DNA of 32,152 nucleotides from JBNJGT01 sp964473285 (GCA_964473285.1 CAYYOI010000015.1:1-32152), one strand, 5' to 3'; shown: positions 14,637 through 23,187, numbered from the stretch's first letter. Numbers and translations: made by a program. Notes: a model not told the origin generated them from the letters alone.

Positions 14637-16731
14637 GCGCCTTGAAGATATCCTTTCCGAAGAATTTCCTGATATGAAAGAATTTTCCGATACTCTTTCA
14701 GATCTTTCCCCCTATGGGATAGTTGTTTTTTCTGAAGGTACAATGAAATATGCCAATCCTGCTGTCGAAAGGATATCTGGTTACACGAAGCAAGAGCTTA
14801 TTGGTCTGCCTCTTGATCGCCTTATGTATGACTTTAGGTCTTCTCCTACAAAATCCCAAACGATAAAGATCAGGCGAAAAGACGGCGAGGAAAGAATGCT
14901 TGAAGTCTGGAGCAGGGAACTGAAATCAAATTATCTCTTTTTTTTACAGGACAATACTACCTGGTTGAGAACAGAGCAGGCGCTTCACGAGGAAGAAAAC
15001 AGGTTTCGTGAATTGGTGGAACTTCTCCCAGAGACTGTTTTTGAGATTAACCTCCACCGTCAGGTATCTTTCGTGAATAAAAAAGGACTTGAGCTTTTTG
15101 GGTATGACTCTTCAGAGGCCGTATCAATATATGATTTGTTCCCTCAAGAAGAGCATAAGCGTCTTGACCGTAACATAGAATATGGTCTAAGAAGAAAAGT
15201 AAGTCTTAATCAGGAATATACTGCAAAGAGAAAGGACGGCTCGCTTTTTCCTGTTGAGGTCTCTAGTACTCCCATCTACAGGAAATCCCAACCATTGGGT
15301 ATACGTGGAATCCTCTCGGATATTGCAGAAAGAAAATCCTATGAGGAAGCACTGGAGAAAAGCGAGAAGCGCTTATCAACAATAATTGAGGCAATAGCAA
15401 TCCCCACATTTGTTATTAATGATAGCCATATAGTCACCCATTGGAATAGTGCATGTGAGCACATTACAGGCATCAGCAAGGAACGGATTATAGGTACAGC
15501 TGACCACCCCCTCCCTTTTTATGGTGTAGGACAAAGCATCCTTGCAGATATGGTTGTGGAAGGAAAAACACTCGAGGAAATCTCTTCCAAATATCCTCAT
15601 ATCGAGGAAGACAAAGGCTCATATGCTGGTGAGGATTACTTTAATCTGCTGCGCCGATGGCTTTACTTCACATCAACCCCTTTAAAGGAAGGAGAGAATA
15701 TAACTGGTGCAGTAGAGACCATACAGGATGTGACAGAACAAAGAAACGCTACTCGTAGTACTAGGAATATGTTAGAGGCTATGGTCCGTTCACAAGGGCG
15801 TACAGCAGAGATTTTCGACACAGATACAGGAGATCATACACGAAGGATAGGCCTTTATTGTTGTAAGATAGCAGAGTTTTTGGGCATGGATGAGGAATAT
15901 CAAGAATCCATAGGCCTGCAGGCACAATTGCATGACATAGGTAAGGTTCATATCCCTTATGAGATAATTAATAAGCCTGGCGAACTTACTAAGGAAGAAT
16001 TTGATACCATGAAAGACCATACCATCTATGGTGCCATTATATTAAGAGGGTCCCGTGAATTTGCACTTGCAAAACAGATAGCACATTTCCATCATGAGCG
16101 ATATGATGGAAGCGGCTATCCGGATGGGCTTGTTGGTGAAGAGATCCCTCTTTCTGCACGAATTACTAAAATCGCTGATGTATTTGACGCTTTAGTAACA
16201 AAAAGGGTCTATAAAAAAGCATATTCTTATGAAGAAGCTTATGAAATCATGACAAAAGGAGATAACAGGATAGACCCTCAAAAGCATTTTGACCCAAACA
16301 TACTGGCAATCTTCTGTGAAAATTATTCAGAGTTTACACTTATTCATCAGGAGAATTTTGAGGAAGAATCACACTCCTGCTTGGAACTGATGGTCTTGGA
16401 GGATGAGAAACAATTACAGGATCTATTGGGAGAATATTTCTCAAGTTTTAATTATGTAAAACTTTATCAGGCAGAGAGCATAATGGAGTCCCATAAGATA
16501 TTAAGTGAAGGGGTTAGCCCAGAAATAGTCTTTGTTGACATAACACTTCCTGACGGTTCAGGGCATGACTTGGCCAAGGAACTCAGAAGATACCATCCTG
16601 AATCATATCTGATCTGCACCACAGGTCATTCATTTGTTGAGGAGAGCATACTTTATGATCAGATTCTCCATAAGCCTTACTCCTTGGATAAGGTAGGAAA
16701 GATTGTTGAATTGTTCGGTCGTTATCGATAA
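14635..16731 (+). CDS. PAS-PAS-PAS / HD-GYP phosphodiesterase with C-terminal receiver domain
   Basis: 698 aa from ATG 14635 (an in-frame TTG lies at 14626). Numbering from the ATG, three PAS-like sensor regions lie at about 22-115, 120-235 and 245-368. The HD-GYP domain covers about 385-555, with LHDIGK (432-437) and HHERYDGSGYP (486-496). The last 115 residues form a response-regulator receiver domain with acidic pocket LEDEK (588-592), phosphoacceptor D635 (VFVDITLPDG) and K680 (HKPYS). No membrane helix and no kinase domain is seen, so it is a cytosolic sensor needing an external kinase. HD-GYP enzymes hydrolyse cyclic di-GMP or related dinucleotides and are mainly bacterial. The gene ends 33 nt before rnfC, suggesting redox or energy-linked signalling and possibly bacterial origin. 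Confidence 0.9.
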   Translation: MRLEDILSEEFPDMKEFSDTLSDLSPYGIVVFSEGTMKYANPAVERISGYTKQELIGLPLDRLMYDFRSSPTKSQTIKIRRKDGEERMLEVWSRELKSNYLFFLQDNTTWLRTEQALHEEENRFRELVELLPETVFEINLHRQVSFVNKKGLELFGYDSSEAVSIYDLFPQEEHKRLDRNIEYGLRRKVSLNQEYTAKRKDGSLFPVEVSSTPIYRKSQPLGIRGILSDIAERKSYEEALEKSEKRLSTIIEAIAIPTFVINDSHIVTHWNSACEHITGISKERIIGTADHPLPFYGVGQSILADMVVEGKTLEEISSKYPHIEEDKGSYAGEDYFNLLRRWLYFTSTPLKEGENITGAVETIQDVTEQRNATRSTRNMLEAMVRSQGRTAEIFDTDTGDHTRRIGLYCCKIAEFLGMDEEYQESIGLQAQLHDIGKVHIPYEIINKPGELTKEEFDTMKDHTIYGAIILRGSREFALAKQIAHFHHERYDGSGYPDGLVGEEIPLSARITKIADVFDALVTKRVYKKAYSYEEAYEIMTKGDNRIDPQKHFDPNILAIFCENYSEFTLIHQENFEEESHSCLELMVLEDEKQLQDLLGEYFSSFNYVKLYQAESIMESHKILSEGVSPEIVFVDITLPDGSGHDLAKELRRYHPESYLICTTGHSFVEESILYDQILHKPYSLDKVGKIVELFGRYR

Positions 16732-16733
16732 TC

Positions 16734-16741
16734 TTTTTATA
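16734..16741 (+). promoter_or_regulatory. TATA box of the rnf operon
   Basis: TTTTTATA is centred 27.5 nt before ATG 16765 and overlaps the region just after the HD-GYP stop. The rnf operon therefore appears to have its own promoter and a leaderless first gene. Confidence 0.5.
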
Positions 16742-16764
16742 CTGGTTGTTCTGATTATATTTCA

Positions 16765-17979
16765 ATGATTCATCCTCCCGCAAAAAAGGTGGCTAAAGAG
16801 GCTGTTGTACTCAAACCTTCTTCAGTTAGTGTTCCCCTGAAACAGAACTGCGGAAACGCTCCCTCACCAGTTGTCAAAGAAGGCGAGAAAGTCAAGAGAT
16901 ATCAAAAGATTGCAGAAGCGAAAAGAGATTTATCTGTACCCTTGCACGCACCGATTGCAGGAACAATAACCCATATTTCTGATAGGATAATTATTGACTC
17001 AGAAGGTGCGGCAGAAGTAAAACCCAAAAAAAAAGATTATACCAGGCTTTCCGCTGAAAAGATAATTGATGTAATAAAAGAAGCAGGTATTGTAGGGATG
17101 GGAGGTGCAGCCTTCCCGACATATGCAAAATTGAAGACAAAAGTAAAGACATATATTCTTAATGGTTGTGAATGCGAGCCCCAGCTTACAGCAGACCATC
17201 ATGTCATGGTCACATATCCAAAAGAAGTAATAACTGGCCTCAGGATTCTCATGAAGGCAACAGGTGCAGAAAAAGGGATTATAGGTATCGAGAAGAACAA
17301 GCCAGACGCCATTAAAGAATTAAAAAAATACACAGACGAGACAATTGAAGTGAAGGCAGTCCCAACACGTTATCCACAAGGGGCTGAAAAGATGCTTATC
17401 CATACACTTACCAAAAGAAAAGTCCCTTGCGGGGATTTGCCCTGCGCAGTCGATATAGGGATGAACAATGTAAGCACTGCAAAAGCAGTCTATGATGCAT
17501 TTCAGGGTAAGCCACTTACAGAAAGATTTGTAACAGTCACAGGCTCTGTGAAAAAACAATGTAATGTCCTTGCACCCATCGGAAGCAGTGCAAGGGACCT
17601 GATAAACCAGGCAGATGGTTATGAAAGCCAGCCAATAAAGATAATCTTTGGTGGACCCATGATGGGTATCGCCCAGGACTCAGTGGAAAATCCTATAACC
17701 AAATCAACTTCTGGAGTCATCATATTCTCGCATGAGGATATCAGACAAGAAGAACCATGCATCCGTTGCGGCTTTTGCGTGCAGGCCTGTCCAATGCAGC
17801 TTATGCCTACCCTTCTTGCAAAACTGATAAAGAATAGGAAGTTTGCAGATGCAAAAGATAACAATCTTCTTGATTGTTTTGAATGCGGCTCATGCGCATA
17901 TGTCTGCCCTTCCAATATCCCGTTGACACATTATTTCAGGTTAGGAAAAAAGGAGTTGAAAGATGCTCAAGAAAAGTAG
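16765..17979 (+). CDS. rnfC: Rnf complex subunit RnfC
   Basis: 404 aa. Peripheral NADH/FMN-binding subunit of the Rnf ferredoxin:NAD+ oxidoreductase. N-terminal IHPP and the barrel-like region GEKVKRYQKIAEA are followed by GMGGAAFPTYAKL (111-123), the nucleotide/flavin-binding loop, and ILNGCECEP (131-139). Two [4Fe-4S] clusters are marked by C332, C335, C338, C342 and C371, C374, C377, C381. It is near the usual length of compact RnfC proteins and lacks the long C-terminal repeats of some proteobacterial forms. First gene of rnfCDGEAB; its 3' end overlaps rnfD by 17 nt. Confidence 0.95.
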   Translation: MIHPPAKKVAKEAVVLKPSSVSVPLKQNCGNAPSPVVKEGEKVKRYQKIAEAKRDLSVPLHAPIAGTITHISDRIIIDSEGAAEVKPKKKDYTRLSAEKIIDVIKEAGIVGMGGAAFPTYAKLKTKVKTYILNGCECEPQLTADHHVMVTYPKEVITGLRILMKATGAEKGIIGIEKNKPDAIKELKKYTDETIEVKAVPTRYPQGAEKMLIHTLTKRKVPCGDLPCAVDIGMNNVSTAKAVYDAFQGKPLTERFVTVTGSVKKQCNVLAPIGSSARDLINQADGYESQPIKIIFGGPMMGIAQDSVENPITKSTSGVIIFSHEDIRQEEPCIRCGFCVQACPMQLMPTLLAKLIKNRKFADAKDNNLLDCFECGSCAYVCPSNIPLTHYFRLGKKELKDAQEK

Positions 17980-18838
17980 TTCCCCACATATTCATAAAAA
18001 GACATCAAAGCAGAAGATAATGTATCTTGTTGTCCTGGCACTTCTTCCTGCAACATTCACAGGAATCTATTATTTTGGTGTTCAGGCAGCATGGATAATA
18101 GCTACCGCAATAATCGCAGCTCTTGCAACAGATATTCTCATGCAAAGATTGACCTCTCCTGCCATAAACTGGCTTAATGGTTCAGCAGTAATTACAGGAT
18201 TGCTTTTAGCACTAGTTCTTCCACCAACTGTCCCCTTGTGGATTCCAGCAATAGGAAGCATATTCGCTGTTTCCCTTGGAAAATACACATTCGGAGTGGG
18301 GAATAACATATTTAATCCTGCCCTCATCGGAAGAGCTTTCCTTGTCATAAGCTGGCCCCAGCTAATGTCAGGATGGATCGCTCCAGACGGGATTACTGCT
18401 GCAACACCCCTTGCAGAGACAGCCCAGCTATCTTCACTTATCATAGGAGAGGTCGCCGGTTGCATAGGCGAGACCTCTGCCATTGCAATCCTCCTTGGAG
18501 GGCTATTCCTGATAAGCTTAAGGCTCATAGATTGGAAGATTCCTGTATTTTATATAGGCACAGTTGCAGCCCTGATGTTTTTTGCAGGCAATGATCCCTT
18601 ATATCATATCATGGCTGGAGGCCTCATGCTGGGAGCCTTTTTCATGGCAACAGATTATGTGACAAGCCCGTTAACAACTAAAGGAAGAATCATCTTTGCT
18701 GTAGGGCTTGGTATCCTCACATTCATATTCAGGTTTTACTCTTCCATGCCTGAAGGCGTCATGTATTCAGTCCTACTCATGAACGCAACCGTTCCTTTAA
18801 TAGAACGTTACACCAAACCAAAACCTTTCGGAAAATGA
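17963..18838 (+). CDS. rnfD: Rnf complex subunit RnfD (FMN-carrying membrane subunit)
   Basis: 291 aa with multiple helices; NqrB/RnfD family. FGVGNNIFNPALIGRAF (110-126) and PDGITAATPLAE (141-152) are family signatures. T148 in the AATPL motif is the expected covalent FMN acceptor, the substrate of ApbE. RnfD is part of the ion-translocating membrane core. The start overlaps rnfC; an AGGAG element lies 7 nt upstream of the ATG. The stop overlaps the rnfG start as ATGA. Confidence 0.95.
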   Translation: MLKKSSSPHIHKKTSKQKIMYLVVLALLPATFTGIYYFGVQAAWIIATAIIAALATDILMQRLTSPAINWLNGSAVITGLLLALVLPPTVPLWIPAIGSIFAVSLGKYTFGVGNNIFNPALIGRAFLVISWPQLMSGWIAPDGITAATPLAETAQLSSLIIGEVAGCIGETSAIAILLGGLFLISLRLIDWKIPVFYIGTVAALMFFAGNDPLYHIMAGGLMLGAFFMATDYVTSPLTTKGRIIFAVGLGILTFIFRFYSSMPEGVMYSVLLMNATVPLIERYTKPKPFGK

Positions 18839-19332
18839 ACATACTGAAAAATTCAATCCTTCTTACAGCCATCATGCTACTTGCAGTCCTTTCATTGAGT
18901 TTTGCGCATGATCTGACCCAACCGGTCATAGAGGATCAAAAGGAGCAGCAATTCTATAATCAGGTCCATCTTATTTTTGATAAGGCGCAAAGAACTGCGT
19001 TAAAACCCTATTATGAAGACGGTGTACTGGTGGATGAGTACTATGTGATCTTTGATCGTTTTGACCAGAGAATAGGTTATGTTGTTCTTGAGGATGTCCA
19101 GGGTTACCAGTCTGAAATCAAACTTTTGGTAGCTCTTGATCGTGACAAGGAGATAAAAGAGATAAGGATTCTTCAACAAGAGGAGACTCCCGGAATAGGC
19201 AGTAAGGTAACAGAAAAATCTTTTCTGGACCAGTTCAAAAACAAAGAGGAAGTTGACACTATAACAGGGGCAACCATCTCCTCAAAAGCAGTAATAAAAG
19301 GAGTTTCGGAGGCATTAGAAAATGTCGAATAA
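18835..19332 (+). CDS. rnfG: Rnf complex subunit RnfG (flavinylated electron carrier)
   Basis: 165 aa. One N-terminal membrane helix (about residues 7-24) places the FMN-binding domain outside. ETPGIGSK (117-124) and DTITGATISS (141-150) are the family motifs; T147 in TGAT is the predicted FMN phosphoester site made by ApbE. It is shorter than many RnfG proteins (about 190-210 aa), mainly in the central region. The ATGA overlap with rnfD and an 11-nt overlap with rnfE indicate coupled translation. Confidence 0.93.
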   Translation: MNILKNSILLTAIMLLAVLSLSFAHDLTQPVIEDQKEQQFYNQVHLIFDKAQRTALKPYYEDGVLVDEYYVIFDRFDQRIGYVVLEDVQGYQSEIKLLVALDRDKEIKEIRILQQEETPGIGSKVTEKSFLDQFKNKEEVDTITGATISSKAVIKGVSEALENVE

Positions 19333-19918
19333 TCTGGTGGTCATGGTAAAGGCAGCCATCCAAAAAAATCCAATATTCATAATGCTCTTGGGCCTTTGCC
19401 CTACCCTTGCGGTAACCAGCACTTTAGAGAATGGCATAGGTATGGGTCTTGCTACAAGCTTTGTCCTTATATTCTCTTGTAGTATTATCTCAATTATCAG
19501 AAAATTTGTTCCCCAACAGATCCGGATTCCCTCTTTTATTGTTATAATCGCAACATTTGTAACGATCATCAGCATGTTAATGGAAGCATACACCCCTGAT
19601 CTGTTCAATAGGTTGGGCATATACATACCCTTGATTGTCGTGAATTGCATTGTCCTTGGAAAAGCCCTTTCATTTTCCTACAAGAACCCTTTAACCCTTT
19701 CTTTGTTTGATGCTCTGGGAACAGGTCTTGGTTTCACAGGTGGGCTTATTATTATTGCAGGAATCAGGGAAATCATTGGACAAGGCACAATCCAGCTTAT
19801 GGGTAAGGAACTTATCAGTATCCCTCTAAATGTGCATATTATGGTTCTTCCACCAGGAGCACTTCTTACAGTAGGCCTCCTTCTGGCAGCATTCAACTGG
19901 GCAGGTGATCGCAGATGA
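19322..19918 (+). CDS. rnfE: Rnf complex subunit RnfE
   Basis: 198 aa, about six membrane helices; homologous to RnfA and NqrD. C26 (LGLCPTLAV) and C109 (PLIVVNCIVLG) are the conserved membrane cysteines that, with the matching pair in RnfA, hold the intramembrane [2Fe-2S] cluster. GFTGGLIIIAGIREI is a family signature. The stop overlaps the rnfA start as ATGA. Confidence 0.95.
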   Translation: MSNNLVVMVKAAIQKNPIFIMLLGLCPTLAVTSTLENGIGMGLATSFVLIFSCSIISIIRKFVPQQIRIPSFIVIIATFVTIISMLMEAYTPDLFNRLGIYIPLIVVNCIVLGKALSFSYKNPLTLSLFDALGTGLGFTGGLIIIAGIREIIGQGTIQLMGKELISIPLNVHIMVLPPGALLTVGLLLAAFNWAGDRR

Positions 19919-20484
19919 ATCTTTTCCCAATTATAATAGGTGCAATATTTGTCCAGAACTTCGTGCTTATGCGGTTTCTTGGAATATGCCCTTTCATAGG
20001 AGTCTCCAAGCGCACAGGCCCTGCTTTTGGAATGGGGGCAGCAGTCTCCTTTGTGATGACTACAGCATCACTGGCCACATGGCTTGCATACCAGTTCCTT
20101 GAAGCCTATGGTCTTGAATACCTAAAGATTGTAGTATTCATATTCGTTATAGCCTCCCTTGTCCAGCTTGTTGAGATAGTTGTCAAGGCAACAAGCCAAA
20201 AATTGTATTCAGCCCTTGGTATCTACCTTCCACTTATAACAACAAACTGCGCAGTCCTTGGAGCAGCCTTCCTTAACATCAGTGAAGGATACAACCTCCT
20301 TGAAAGCATAGTGCATGGGATTAGTGCAGGAATTGGTTTCACTCTTGCCTTGCTTCTCATGTCAGGAATCAGGGAACATCTTGATTTGGGGAATGTTCCA
20401 AAACCTTTCCAGGGTGTTCCAATAGCATTCATCACCGCAGCATTCATGTCACTAGCATTTTTGGGGTTTTCAACACTACTATGA
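19915..20484 (+). CDS. rnfA: Rnf complex subunit RnfA
   Basis: 189 aa, about six membrane helices. FVQNFVLMRFLGICPFIGVS contains C25, and PLITTNCAVLG contains C112, the counterparts of the RnfE cysteines. GFTLALLLMSGIREHL matches the family C-terminal motif. RnfA and RnfE form a pseudosymmetric core that passes electrons across the membrane. The stop overlaps the rnfB start as ATGA. Confidence 0.95.
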   Translation: MNLFPIIIGAIFVQNFVLMRFLGICPFIGVSKRTGPAFGMGAAVSFVMTTASLATWLAYQFLEAYGLEYLKIVVFIFVIASLVQLVEIVVKATSQKLYSALGIYLPLITTNCAVLGAAFLNISEGYNLLESIVHGISAGIGFTLALLLMSGIREHLDLGNVPKPFQGVPIAFITAAFMSLAFLGFSTLL

Positions 20485-21248
20485 TAATCGCGCTACTATT
20501 TGGAGGACTTATTGCACTTTTGTTTGGTTTTCTACTGAGCTATCTTGCCCAACGCCTCACACCACCAGAAGACCCCCAGGTACAAGAGATATATGAGGTT
20601 CTTCCGCACAACAATTGCGGAGGTTGTGGTTTTGCCAGTTGCGAGCAATTCGCAAAAGCAGTAAAAGAAGACAGCTCCATTGCAGGCAACTGTGTTATTG
20701 GCGGTCGTGAGGTAGCAGATAAGATCGCCTCCATTCTTGGCGTGCATCTCAAACCAAAGGATAAGCAGGTTGCCCGCCTCCATTGCAGTGGCGGAACAAG
20801 TGATAAGGTCTCCTATGAAGGGATACAAAGCTGTAAAGCCGCTCTTCTACTGGGCACATTCAAGGAATGCAGGTTCGCCTGCCTTGGATTAGGAGACTGC
20901 CTTGAATCCTGCCCATTTGACGCAATCAGCATGGTCGAAGGCCTTCCTATAATAGATGAGGAAAAATGCAGGGCCTGTGGTAAATGTGTTGTTGCCTGCC
21001 CACAGGGTCTCTTGAAACTGCACTCAGTAAAGCATAAAGTGATCCTTGGCTGCAATTCAAACGAGAAGAAGCGTCCCAAAATCTGCAGGAACGGTTGCAT
21101 CGGTTGTGGCATATGCGCAAAAGTTTGTCCAAAAGGCGCAATCACAATGGTAGATGGTCTTCCAAAAATTGATTACGACAAATGCATCAACTGTTTTACC
21201 TGCGTAGAAAAATGCCCTCGCAAGGTCTTAAAAAGATTTGATTCATAG
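20481..21248 (+). CDS. rnfB: Rnf complex subunit RnfB (polyferredoxin)
   Basis: 255 aa. An N-terminal membrane helix (2-22) is followed by the 4Fe-4S domain NNCGGCGFASC (C46, C49, C54, plus C71). Ferredoxin-type cysteines then follow: C130/C134/C140/C144, C163/C166/C169/C173, a group at C202-C216 and C235/C238/C241/C245. It accepts electrons from reduced ferredoxin and passes them into the membrane core. It is the last gene of the operon and converges with the coiled-coil membrane protein gene, overlapping it by 6 nt. Confidence 0.95.
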   Translation: MIIALLFGGLIALLFGFLLSYLAQRLTPPEDPQVQEIYEVLPHNNCGGCGFASCEQFAKAVKEDSSIAGNCVIGGREVADKIASILGVHLKPKDKQVARLHCSGGTSDKVSYEGIQSCKAALLLGTFKECRFACLGLGDCLESCPFDAISMVEGLPIIDEEKCRACGKCVVACPQGLLKLHSVKHKVILGCNSNEKKRPKICRNGCIGCGICAKVCPKGAITMVDGLPKIDYDKCINCFTCVEKCPRKVLKRFDS

Positions 21249-22619
21249 CTTTTCTAGATCTTCTTCTTCCTTCTCTACCTCTTTTATTTCTTCTTGATCG
21301 ATAGCTTCTTCAGCTTTAGCATCCTTCAATATTTGCTCCAGTTCAGACTCAGTTTCATGGGTCTCTTTTTCGATAGCTTCTTCAGTACTTGCTTTTTGTT
21401 TCTCTTCTTTTCCTATATCATGAAACTGTTCCATTACTTTTCTTTTCGAAGCAGTTCCAATCATCTTGTATAATGCATTGAGTGTATCCAGCTGGCTTCT
21501 GATCTTGTTTACTATATGGTTCAGATCCCTTTTCTCATGACGTAATCCCTTTGAGATTCGCTTAAGGTCATGCTCAAGATGATCCATACCTTCAACATTT
21601 TTGGACTCAGTCCTTTCAAGCTCCCTTTCTTCCTGGCTTTCTATATGGTACTGTTCTATTTCATGCATGTCATGTTTTTGTTCATCCAGATCATGTCTCT
21701 CCTGTTTGGCTTCACTCTTGAAGATTTTCATTTCATAATCATCTTCTTTCTTGAGCAATTCACAATCATACAATTGGCGTCTGATACCTTTGATAAGCCG
21801 TGATATCCTGTCCCTCAAAATCTCAGGAGACGCGTCTGCCTGAATCATACTCTCAACATTATGCATTTCATTCATCAAGTTCTTATCAATCCATCTAAGA
21901 TCATTTTCAATCTCTTCCTTTTTCTTTGCCCGTGGTATGATGCTTCTGACCGAGTTCTGGATTGTTTGGTTATCTTTCAATGCCTGTGAAGCTCCACTGG
22001 CAAGTTTCCCAAGCCCTCCCAATGCATTTCTTGCCCACCTCCTCTTCCTTCCAGGTGAAGCATTAGGATGAGTATAAGGGTTGCCTGCATTTGCGGTTGT
22101 TTTGAGTACACCTAGTATGATAAACAATAATCCCACTGGAAAGAGCCATGGCGATTCAAAGAATATCCCTGCCGCAACCATCAACCCGCCAGCAACAAAC
22201 CCCCCCCACTTTAGATTTGTCTTTTTTGTAATGCCTCCAAACAGTATTATTCCTGCAAGTATCAATGTCAATGGTCCCAGTCCGCCTGCGATCCCCGCAG
22301 CATTATCTATTATGGTCTTTCCCTGCCAGAATAACCCGATGACTGCTAAAAGGCTGATCGCTCCTGCTATGGTTCTTGCAGGTTTTGATTCACCAAACAG
22401 AGGGACGGTTGCAAGAAGCATCTTCAAAAGACTGTAGAAGAGGATGTAAAGGATTACAAAAACCAAGGCAAACATTGCATCATCATTTCGCAATATGTCT
22501 TCAATCATATTGCCTATATCACCAAGGCTATCAGCAAGTTCAACATCCCCAAGACTGCTGGCAAAAATAGCTGGCGCTAGGAGAAGTAGTACAGGAATCC
22601 AAAGCTTAATCCCTGGCAT
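21243..22619 (-). CDS. Polytopic membrane protein with long C-terminal coiled coil
   Basis: 458 aa. A signal-like first helix (4-20, ending AIFA-SS) is followed by about five membrane helices (48-70, 84-100, 110-129, 137-152, 156-172). A basic segment GRKRRWARN (190-198) marks a cytoplasmic side. Residues 230-458 are highly charged and helical, rich in E, K, H and D, and predicted coiled coil (for example HDLDEQKHDMHEIEQYH). No enzymatic motif was seen. The gene overlaps the upstream AbrB gene by 14 nt, so the two are co-expressed. A membrane-tethered scaffold or organiser is a reasonable guess; the family is not recognised. Confidence 0.75.
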   Translation of the reverse strand: MPGIKLWIPVLLLLAPAIFASSLGDVELADSLGDIGNMIEDILRNDDAMFALVFVILYILFYSLLKMLLATVPLFGESKPARTIAGAISLLAVIGLFWQGKTIIDNAAGIAGGLGPLTLILAGIILFGGITKKTNLKWGGFVAGGLMVAAGIFFESPWLFPVGLLFIILGVLKTTANAGNPYTHPNASPGRKRRWARNALGGLGKLASGASQALKDNQTIQNSVRSIIPRAKKKEEIENDLRWIDKNLMNEMHNVESMIQADASPEILRDRISRLIKGIRRQLYDCELLKKEDDYEMKIFKSEAKQERHDLDEQKHDMHEIEQYHIESQEERELERTESKNVEGMDHLEHDLKRISKGLRHEKRDLNHIVNKIRSQLDTLNALYKMIGTASKRKVMEQFHDIGKEEKQKASTEEAIEKETHETESELEQILKDAKAEEAIDQEEIKEVEKEEEDLEKL

Positions 22620-22761
22620 TTTTAATCTCCTTGAGAATTATGTTGCCTTCAGTGTCCTCAACAAACCTGACCCTGGTGTTTTCATCCCATCCCTTGCTCA
22701 GCATTATATCTTTTGGGATAGTGATCTTGTACTGGCCTTTGTTGTTGACTATTTTTACCAT
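22606..22761 (-). CDS. Small AbrB/SpoVT-type DNA-binding protein
   Basis: 51 aa, easily missed because of its size. The pattern VNNKGQYKITIPKDIM (5-20) then LSKGWDENTRVRFVEDTEG-NIILKEI (21-46) is the swapped-hairpin AbrB fold (K-G-Q-x-x-ITIPK). Such proteins are transcription regulators or antitoxins and bind palindromic AT-rich DNA as dimers. The stop lies 14 nt inside the membrane-protein gene that follows. TAGTACTA palindromes lie on both sides of its promoter, so autoregulation is likely. Confidence 0.8.
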   Translation of the reverse strand: MVKIVNNKGQYKITIPKDIMLSKGWDENTRVRFVEDTEGNIILKEIKNARD

Positions 22762-22814
22762 AGTACTAATTTAGTATCTTTTTATTATTCTTTAATTACT
22801 TTAATAGTACTATT
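22761..22814. promoter_or_regulatory. Paired palindromes flanking the AbrB-gene promoter
   Basis: TAGTACTA occurs at 22761-22768, touching the AbrB start codon, and within the 12-bp palindrome AATAGTACTATT at 22803-22814. The octamer copies are 44 bp apart, about four helical turns. A third overlapping dyad TACTAA-T-TTAGTA lies at 22764-22776. An AT-rich TATA-like block lies between the two octamers. The layout fits dimer binding at two sites with repression of the intervening promoter. Confidence 0.55.
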
Positions 22815-22875
22815 TTTTCGAAGTTTTTAAAGTTTCCTTAAGCCAAAGAAAAAACTAAAATAATTCACAGTAATA

Positions 22876-22883
22876 TTTATAAA
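22876..22883 (+). promoter_or_regulatory. TATA box of the L34e-L14e operon
   Basis: TTTATAAA is centred 27.5 nt before ATG 22907. The alternative in-frame ATG 22883 lies on the box itself and is therefore excluded. Confidence 0.6.
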
Positions 22884-22906
22884 TGGAACCCGGTTCCAGT
22901 CTACCC

Positions 22907-23164
22907 ATGCCATCAGGAAAACACAAATCAAACGCAAAGAGAAAAGTATCCAAGAAGACACCAGGTGGCCGTCTTGCTGTTCATTATGAGGAGAAAACCC
23001 CTTCAATTGCACACTGCGCAATGTGTGGTGTACAGCTCTCAGGAGTTCCAAGGGATGTAAGCAAGTGCACAAAAAGCCAGAAGAGACCTGAAAGACCTTT
23101 TGGCGGTGTTCTATGTAGTTCCTGTTCTAGAAGAGTGATTAAGGAAGAAGCGCACTCCCAATAG
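22907..23164 (+). CDS. rpl34e: Large ribosomal subunit protein L34e
   Basis: 85 aa, normal for the family. KTPGGRLAVHYEEK (18-31) is the family N-terminal motif. A zinc site is formed by C38 and C41 (CAMCG) and C71 and C74 (CSSC), with KRPERPFGGVLC between them. The start at 22907 is chosen from the TATA spacing; it gives the expected short basic N-terminus MPSGKHKSNAKRK. L14e follows after 34 nt. The cytidylate kinase gene that I recall lying between these two in many archaea is absent. Confidence 0.93.
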   Translation: MPSGKHKSNAKRKVSKKTPGGRLAVHYEEKTPSIAHCAMCGVQLSGVPRDVSKCTKSQKRPERPFGGVLCSSCSRRVIKEEAHSQ

Positions 23165-23187
23165 TACGGTGACGGCTATTAGAGAGA

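Noticed and set aside
22883..22906. Earlier ATG for L34e
   Set aside because: It falls on the TATA box and adds residues absent from the family.
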